Part shown: piece by piece, positions 57,431 through 64,000 of the stretch
Numbering within the stretch: the first letter of the stretch is position 1
Layout of the letters: every line of letters begins with the position of its first letter
From: Muntiacus reevesi
Taxonomy: Eukaryota > Chordata > Mammalia > Artiodactyla > Cervidae
Length of the DNA stretch: 64,000 nucleotides
Assembly (NCBI RefSeq): GCF_963930625.1
Contig: NC_089251.1
Location: 151,126,591 to 151,190,590 of the forward strand
Direction of reading: 5' to 3'
Translations under genes and position numbers: made by a program
The notes under the pieces: generated by a model
What the model saw: the letters and a program-made list of their open reading frames with translations, nothing else
Databases searched by the model: none
What the model was told of the DNA's origin: nothing

Positions 57431-59235
57431 AGTGTTATGATTGTTAACTATTAGAATTATTATTTAACTTTCAAATTTAAGTGGAAAAGAATGACTCATA
57501 AAGGAAAATAAAATCCTGAAGCTGCATTACCAAAAAGCTTTTTTAATAAATCACATGGAACATCTTCTTTTTTTTCTTTTCAGTAAAATTTATGGAAATA
57601 TCACAGATAGCATAAATAATAATTTATGTATAGTAATAACTAGTTATAGTTGAAGCCATAAACCAGTGTGGATAGGGAACTATTTTATGATTCATTATTG
57701 AAATCCTTGAGATCCCTAGAGTGTCTTATTGCTTCATTATTTTTAATTGCTGGGATTGATTAAAGAGGGATTAGAAAACATAGTGAGGCAGTTACTTGCT
57801 TTCATTTACAAATTAAAATACTTCCTCTTGATCTTATTTTTAGGATCTTTTATGTACCTTTTGCTTTCAGAAGTACCCAGGGGATGATACGGTGCTGCTA
57901 TAATTCATTTGAATCTAAATGAAAATAAAATTTGAAGCCATATTTGTGTGGTTTTAAATGTTTGTTAGCAAAATGACTAGATTTGCAAAATCTTGATGTC
58001 AAAAGATCTAATGTTAATGGAATATGAAGAAACCCCTCTGTGTGTCTGAGGTAAAAGCTGTCACACAGACATTCCTCTGAGCACTGTGACGCTGGTCTGG
58101 GGACTGAAACGAATGTGATCTGTGTTCTTGGCTTCTCGGCCCCACAGGGAAAATCTCTTAGAAACGTTAATGATAATTTTTCCATGGCTAAATTCTAAAG
58201 CAGTAGAGAATTGCATGACAACATTTAATCATTTTTGATTGCTCGATTTAAAGGATTGTTGCTTATTATTCCATATAAATGTATGATTATGCCTATGTAA
58301 TCACACTCGGTGGCATCCTAGGCCTGCCATGGGGCAAGCTCGGGGAGAGGTTTGATCGGAGAATAGTACCGTGGACAAGGTGCCTGGTTGCGGGTGGAGG
58401 AGGACATCACCTCACAGGGGTAACAAGGAGCTGTTTTACACCTCCTGCTCCCAGGAAATAATTCTCTTACAAGGAAGGTGGGAAAACACACGTTCTCCCA
58501 ACTCAGCAGTCAGGGCTGAAGCATATGCAGATGGCTTATAGTCTGTGTGTCTGATATTTCACAGTCAAGGTAGGTACATTGAAAGGCATGTGAAAGGGAG
58601 GAGTGGGAAGTGATGCTCAGGACACAGGTGCAGATCTTAATTCAAGATGTGAAGGCAGAAGACTGCACGATAGATGCCTAAAAAAGCAGGGGAACAAGGG
58701 AGGTCAAATTAAGCCAAGGTCAGGTGTTTATTGGCTTATGGATCCATTGGTGACCAGAGCTAGAAAGTTGCTATAATTTATTGCTGTGAGTATTGATGGG
58801 TATGTAGAGGCAGGAATGAGAGCAGATTGTAGAGGACTAAGGAATGAAGTGAGGCATAGACAAAAGAATATACAAATGACATTTTCAGTTATGCATTTAG
58901 TAGTTATGAAGGCACAAAGAGAGATCCTTCAAGAACTGAAAGAGATTGTGTGGATGATCTGTTTTTTTGCTTTTTAAAAAGAGAGACCTAAGCATGATTA
59001 CTTTCCCACTTATGGCAAAGACTCAGGAGAGGGGTAACTTTAAGACTCAGGCAGCAGAGACCTGTGTGTAAGAGGGATTAAATGCTGATCAGATGAAGCA
59101 GGGTTAGCGGACTGCATCTTGACGGATGCTGGTGAACTGTGTATTCTTTCGTTCCTAATAGTGGCTGAGTATCAAACTGTAATGTACTGTAACACAATGT
59201 GCTATATTGTGATATGATTCATTATAGGATGTTGT
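57431..59235. other. Intron 11 sequence, no element recognised
   Basis: Mostly A/T-rich. A higher-GC patch at about 58300-58450 has no recognisable motif. No frame here resembles a known protein. Confidence 0.45.
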
Positions 59236-59239
59236 GGTT

Positions 59240-59452
59240 ACTGCTGTTGTTTAGTCACTAAGTCATGTCTGACTCTTTGTGACCCCCATGGACTGTAGCC
59301 TGCCAGACTCCTCCATCCATGGGATTTCCCAGGCAAGAACACGAGTAGGTTGCCATTTCCTCCTTCACGGGATCTTCCAGACCCAGGAATTGAGCCCTGG
59401 TCTCCTGCTTGACAGGCAGTTCTTTTCCTGTGAGCCACCTGGGAAGCCCCCA
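59240..59452 (-). mobile_element. Bov-tA SINE, antisense
   Basis: TTTAGTCACTAAGTCATGTC to GTGAGCCACCTGGGAAGCCC. Its head end touches the mariner-type scrap that follows. Confidence 0.85.
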
Positions 59453-59508
59453 GGTTTTTCCGAAACATCGTTAGGAAAAGCCTAAACGAACTTTTTGGCA
59501 AACCTAAT
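59453..59508. mobile_element. Mariner-type MITE, partial
   Basis: GGTTTTTCCGAAACATCGTT, AAACGAACTTTTTGGCAAAC and CTAATA match one and a half arms of the same palindromic element as at 46716-46804. The left arm is missing. Confidence 0.6.
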
Positions 59509-59624
59509 ATGTACTCATGACGAATCATCACTGTGTTCTTTTTTCTCATAAGTCTCTGTTTGTTTCTCTTATCTCCTCTTCTTTTGGACACCACTAGGCA
59601 CTTAGCAGCAGCAGGCGCCCTAAG

Positions 59625-59775
59625 GGCTTCCCGGGTGGCTCAGCTGGTAAAGAATCCACCCGCAATGCGGGAGACCTGGGTTCGGTCCCTGGGTTGGGAA
59701 GATCCCCTGGAGAAGGGAAAGACTACCCACTCCAGTATTCTGGCCTGGAGAATTCCATGGACTGTAGCCGGTCCA
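59625..59775 (+). mobile_element. Bov-tA SINE, 3'-truncated
   Basis: GGGCTTCCCGGGTGGCTCAG head with GGGTTCGGTCCC box, ending at CCATGGACTGTAGCCGGTCC; the final 60 bp of the family are missing. Confidence 0.85.
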
Positions 59776-59993
59776 GCTAACATGTAGGTTGGCCTGCAGC
59801 CAGATTCTAATTGATTTTAGGATTAATGGGTTGTCAGAAGTTGGATGAATTTGAAATAAGAATTAATTGATCACCAAACACAGCTCTCTGCAGTATTACA
59901 TTTATGAGCATGAGAAACTTTTGAAGGTAGTTCAACGTAGTTTGTCTATATCCTTAATCACGGTCTCCCCAAATTTTACTTTTCACATACACT

Positions 59994-60198
59994 GTACTCA
60001 GTCACTCAGTTGTGTCTGACTCTGTGCAACCCCATGGACTGTAGCCCAACAGGCTCCTCTGTCCATGGGATTTTTCAGGCAATAGTACTGGAGTGGGTTG
60101 CCATTTCCTCCTCCAGGGGATCTTCCCGACTCAGGATTTAACCCACAACTTCTGCATTGCAGGCGGATTCTTTAGTGCTGAGCCACTAGGGAAGCTCC
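59994..60198 (-). mobile_element. Bov-tA SINE, antisense, close to exon 12
   Basis: CAGTCACTCAGTTGTGTCTG to GAGCCACTAGGGAAGCTCC. It ends 115 bp before the exon 12 start, so it sits near the likely branch-point region but does not overlap the pyrimidine tract. Confidence 0.88.
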
Positions 60199-60312
60199 TC
60201 ACATATACTACTGTGATGTTAGAGTCAACTTTACGGTTAGGATTTAAAGCACATAAGCAGACACCTTCTCAACAGGAAGACTGATGCAGTTGTTGCATAC
60301 CCTCCTTTACAG

Positions 60313-60446
60313 GTGACACTGTTAAACTTCATGATCACTTCTGAAGGGATGCAGGATCAGCTTTTGGGAATTGTCGTAGCACGAGAGAGGCCAGATCTTG
60401 AAGAAGAAAAGCAAGCCTTGATATTACAAGGAGCTGAAAACAAAAG
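60313..60446 (+). CDS. DNAH7: DNAH7 exon 12 of window: AAA5 C-terminal part
   Basis: Acceptor CTTTACAG; phase 0 entry, two bases left over. The translation VTLLNFMITSEGMQDQLLGI followed by VVARERPDLEEEKQALI is the near-invariant dynein segment leading to the helical buttress that supports the stalk, and it ends GAENKR. The donor AG|GTTTTA is weak. A short antisense L1 tail begins about 30 bp downstream. The intron that follows is only 791 bp, the smallest here. Confidence 0.94.
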
Positions 60447-60475
60447 GTTTTATACATTATAAAGTACAGAATCAT

Positions 60476-60540
60476 TCTTTTTTTATTTATTTTAATTGGA
60501 GGCTAATAACTTTACAATATTGTAAGGATTTTGCCATTTA
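60476..60540 (-). mobile_element. Very short artiodactyl L1 3' end, antisense
   Basis: TTTATTTTAATTGGAGGCTA followed by ATAACTTTACAATATTGTA matches the 3' UTR terminus of the full-length L1 at 25133 onward. About 60 bp, preceded by a T-rich tail. It begins 30 bp after the exon 12 donor. Confidence 0.8.
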
Positions 60541-61237
60541 TTTCAAGATCACTTAGAATCAGTTAAAGTACATATTAAAGATCTAGGTTGTTAGGTTTAA
60601 TAGGTGCATTGAATGGAAAGACTTGAGTGGAAAATAAAAGGTATTACAGTCTGTATGTTAATTTAGAAAATTACATTGCAGAGTATAGTTTTTCCATACA
60701 AATTCTTAGGCGCTGAAAGGATTAGAAGGACTGCCACAAGTCAAGGCAATATATTTTCAACTCTTCTACCAAGTTTTAGCACAAAAGTTTTAGCATTCAT
60801 TATGTAGCTGAGGTTACCTGTTTTTGCTGAAGCATAAGTCTGAATGAATATGTTGCATATCACTTTCTGCTTGTAATATCTATATCACAGGTAGAAAGGG
60901 TAATGTCCTATAAGTCATGAAAAATTTCAGGAAATAAATGGAGTGATACTTTCTATTTAATTGGGAGCTGAGCTACTTGATGGCAGAGTAGATGGGCTTA
61001 CTCTCTCTCTCCAGTTACCACATAAACGATCATTAGAAAGGGAAGTGGAGCAGAAAGACCTGTCTTTCTGACATTTCACAAGATAAGAAATTAATTATAT
61101 GGCATCACCCTTCCAGATATTTGTCACAATGTGATGTATTTCTTTAGATTACATACTCTGTTTCTTATAAAAGAATATATATGTGAAGTGATTTTTAATG
61201 ATTTCTTCTTCTTCTGAGAAATTTTTTTTTATTCCAG

Positions 61238-61573
61238 GCAGTTAAAAGAAATAGAAGACAAGATTTTAGAAGTTCTTTCATCTTCGGAAGGCAATATATT
61301 AGAAGATGAAACTGCCATTAAGATATTATCTTCCTCCAAGGCTCTGGCTAATGAGATTTCTCAAAAGCAGGAAGTAGCCGAAGAGACAGAGAAGAAGATT
61401 GATAGCACCCGCATGGGCTATCGACCTATTGCCGTTCATTCCACCATCCTGTTTTTTTCTATTGCTGATTTAGCCAACATCGAGCCCATGTACCAATACT
61501 CATTGACCTGGTTTATTAACCTTTTCATCCTGTCTATTGAAAATTCAGAGAAGTCAGAAATTTTGTCAAAAAG
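61238..61573 (+). CDS. DNAH7: DNAH7 exon 13 of window: buttress helices and lead-in to AAA6
   Basis: Acceptor TTATTCCAG after a long T tract, donor AG|GTACGT. One base completes an Arg codon; two bases remain at the end. The first half is helical and charged (QLKEIEDKILEVLSSSEGN and onward to QKQEVAEETEKKID), fitting the buttress that contacts the stalk. The second half, GYRPIAVHSTILFFSIADL followed by PMYQYSLTWFINLF, is the conserved stretch between AAA5 and AAA6. AAA6 and the C-terminal domain must lie beyond the window, after more than 2.4 kb of intron. Confidence 0.95.
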
Positions 61574-63335
61574 GTACGTAAAAGCAATACTAATTAATAC
61601 AAATAATAACTAATGCATGAAATATAGTAATTGGTGTCCTTCGCTGTTGTTTCAGCATGGTGTTCACCTTACAGCCATATAGCTAGAATGAACTTGATTA
61701 ATCATTGTAACAGAAATAAATTTGAGGGTTAGACATTGAACAGATGTGTCCAAATTCAGTCTGCCAGGAAATTGTTTACAGAGATGTGGGATTATAATGT
61801 AATACTGAAAAGAAGAAGCGTTGTTTATCGTTTGCAAAATGTATTTATGATTGGAAGTATGGAAAGAGGAAGTAATATCCCTAAAAGATACAATTCTTAC
61901 TTTCTGTGAGCTTGCATTCCAAAAGTTACGAATTCACATTTTAATATACACATATATAAAATTTGACAGATAACAAAGTTTTTAAAAAACAGTCTGCTGT
62001 GATTGTGATATTTGTTTTTATAAATACCTATTTTTCTGTTGGCTATTGCAATAAGTAATGGATTAGCCTAAAGAATAAAAATTTCATTTTTTTTTGTTGT
62101 CAGTGAGATAAATTTTAGCTCGGTATTAAAACATGTTTTTAATAGATCTAACATTAAATTATTTCTTGAAAAGATAATAATTACAGTCTTTGCCCTTTAT
62201 AACTTTATTGATCAACACAGATCTAGATACTTCAGTGTTCTAACTGTTCATACTCACAAAGGAAACTCAATTTACTAATATCATTCACATTTAACAATTA
62301 CCTTTTAGAAGTCCAAAATGCTCATCTCCTAAATCTAAAGTGAATTCTTTCATTTATCATGGTAGAATTTTGCAAAATTTTAAATATTCTTAGACTGAGT
62401 AATCTTTGGTTAATATCTTTCATTATTTTACAAGCCTGAGTATATGAGCATGTACAAGTATATGAGACTAATGAAGGTATAGCCCTGACGCTTGGCTTAG
62501 CAAACAACTTCTCAAATACCTGCCCACGAGAACGGGAAGAAAGGGAGGAAGAGGGTATCCTTAGGGAAGGAATGCACAATGGTAGAGTTTAAAAGTTTCT
62601 CTTCATATTATGAAATTTGAAAATATTTCTCTCAGTATCTGACATTTTCAAGGTGAGCAAGGATTACTGAAATACAGAAAAGAGAAATTTAAGTGACCTT
62701 TCATATTAAAGTTCCCAGCCATTTGCATTATGTTACTTAGCTTGAACAAGCATGTCTGGTTTTCACATTAGAGTCTGAGTTCCCTGAGGCAATAATTTTT
62801 TTTTATATTCCTAGAATCTAGAACTTATCACAGAGCTAATCACATAGAGTGACACAGTAAATGATGTTCTGCTTTTCATTGCAGTTTTTAATTTCTATCT
62901 TGATTAAAACAAGACTACCAGAGTGTTATCATTTTAATTAATTTAAAATCTGTTGGAGTCTAGAGAAAAAAACCTTGTTTTTTCTCTTAAAGACCTATTT
63001 TGTATATAAGTTTTATAAATTTGGACAATTTTAGACTTTAAAAATAGTTACTGGTTCCTTTACTATCTCATTATATGAAATTAGGATTTACTCACAGATA
63101 TGACATCTCTTTCTTCATAACTATAATATAGCCCCTTACAATTTATAGAAAATCAAATTCTTTTACCTAGATGTAAGATTTGAATGAAGTCCAGAAAACA
63201 AAATGTGCCTTTTTAGTTTTAGTTAAAATTCTTTCATTTAGAAACAATGAAAATCATATTTATGACTACAGTGATCTTAAAAATATAATTCTGGAACCAA
63301 AGAGTAAATATTAAAAAATACATTTGAAACCTTTG
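61574..63335. other. Intron 13 start, no clear element
   Basis: A/T-rich. A short L2/MIR-like scrap (TGAGTTCCCTGAGGCAATAA) lies at about 62770-62860. Nothing else assigned. Confidence 0.45.
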
Positions 63336-63339
63336 AAGT

Positions 63340-63715
63340 TATTACTACACATACAGAAACATGCAGAAATCAGAAGCATTTGAAAAATAAAATTTTATGT
63401 GAGTACATCTGTGTAACTAACACCCAGGTCAAGACATAGGACATTATCAACGGCCCAGAAACCACTCTGTTTCCCCTTCTAGTCACTATAGTCCACATCC
63501 CCCCAGGTAATCACTGTCCTGAGTTTCAGTGCTAGAGATGAGTGTTGCCTAATTTAGAATGCTATTTAAATGGAATTGCATGGTCTTGCTCTTTTTTATC
63601 TGACATCTTGCACTTAACATTATGTTTGTGAAATTTGTATTGTTTTGCACAGTGCAAAGAAGTGGTTTATTCACTTTCATTGTTAAATATGGGTGTATTC
63701 CCTATGCTCCTATAT
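63340..63715 (-). mobile_element. Old L1 (L1M-type) 3'-UTR remnant, antisense
   Basis: AACACCCAGGTCAAGACATA, CCCCTTCTAGTCACTATAGT, TTAAATGGAATTGCATGGTC and CACTTAACATTATGTTTGTG follow the reverse order of an old L1 3' region. Confidence 0.55.
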
Positions 63716-63717
63716 TG

Positions 63718-64000
63718 TTGGGGAAGTGTAAAAGCAAATCTTCTCCCAGTCCAGAAAATTTCTCCACAAAGCAGCTGAGGAAGAAAGCAGTTTTTAACTG
63801 AATAAGTATTAAACTAGAATGTGACCCGCAGCACGAGCAGCAGTTCGCTAAGAGAGCGCAAAGACAGGAAACCGCCTTTAGCAGACTGGCTTCACCCAGA
63901 GGAAAAACCAGTGTCTTATCTTTATGATAGGAGGTAGTTTGGCAGCTCAGAGTCAGGAGCCCATGAAGTTAGCCCATGAAAACGGCTCTCAGATCTTCAG
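63718..64000. other. Unassigned sequence, possible edge of an LTR-type element
   Basis: Composition changes from A/T-rich to mixed with GACCCGCAGCACGAGCAGCA and TTAGCCCATGAAAACGGCTC. It begins TGTTGGGGAAG after the L1 remnant and runs off the window. It may be the start of a ruminant LTR, but no second LTR or primer site can be seen. Confidence 0.3.

Larger units (their letters stand above)
1..64000 (+). other. DNAH7: DNAH7 gene body, internal part (13 exons, both ends outside window)
   Basis: The + strand carries 13 exons of one dynein heavy chain gene. Joined, they give about 1,158 codons without a stop, and the phases at all 12 internal junctions agree. The product would be an inner-arm axonemal dynein heavy chain, an ATPase motor that slides doublet microtubules in cilia and sperm flagella. 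Domain order seen is AAA3 end, EF-hand-like loop, AAA4, stalk CC1, microtubule-binding domain, stalk CC2, AAA5. Assignment to DNAH7 rather than the related DNAH3 or DNAH12 rests on recalled similarity to the human protein (about 4,000 residues) and the EF-hand-like loop before AAA4; a protein search would settle it. Introns make up about 95% of the window. No start codon, stop codon, promoter or poly(A) signal of this gene is present. Confidence 0.93.

Overview
This window is vertebrate nuclear DNA from a ruminant, most likely a cattle-like bovid. The evidence is many tRNA-derived Bov-tA and dimeric Bov-A2 SINEs, BovB (RTE-type) LINEs on both strands, a full-length artiodactyl-type L1, and older mammalian MIR, L1M and MaLR repeats. 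Coding sequence is split into short exons with GT-AG borders. There is no bacterial, viral or CRISPR-like organisation.

One protein-coding gene crosses the whole window on the + strand. It is an internal part of an axonemal dynein heavy chain, best matched from memory to DNAH7, an inner-arm dynein of motile cilia and sperm flagella. I resolve 13 exons: 16-142, 1348-1567, 5238-6110, 8069-8298, 13144-13474, 16016-16362, 18739-18919, 21368-21553, 35781-35944, 47757-47911, 55662-55852, 60313-60446 and 61238-61573. Together they hold 3,475 bp, about 1,158 codons. Reading phase is preserved across every junction and I see no in-frame stop or indel. In order they encode the end of AAA3, an EF-hand-like loop, AAA4 (Walker A GVGGSGRQS and a Walker B-type strand), stalk helix CC1, the microtubule-binding domain, stalk helix CC2, and AAA5 up to the lead-in to AAA6. 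The gene's 5' and 3' ends lie outside the window, so no promoter, UTR or poly(A) site of DNAH7 is present.

The rest is intron. Introns 1-7 (0.1-21.4 kb) are small to medium and hold scattered SINEs, two BovB pieces and a striking 178-bp near-perfect inverted repeat at 2.25-3.0 kb. Intron 8 (14.2 kb) holds a 7.8-kb L1 in antisense orientation with intact ends and a 17-bp target-site duplication. Intron 9 (11.8 kb) holds a near-full-length antisense BovB with a second BovB fragment abutting it. Intron 10 has another abutting BovB pair. Introns 10-13 also carry L1 remnants, MIRs, SINEs and mariner-type MITE sequence. All transposon reading frames I examined are broken.

I found no previously undescribed system. 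The points most worth a second look are: the exon 11 donor, where family-consistent coding ends at a GC dinucleotide while an in-frame GT lies 6 bp upstream; the inverted repeat in intron 2; the repeated head-to-tail BovB junctions; the full-length antisense L1 with an altered 5' start motif; and weak or competing splice sites at exons 8 and 12.
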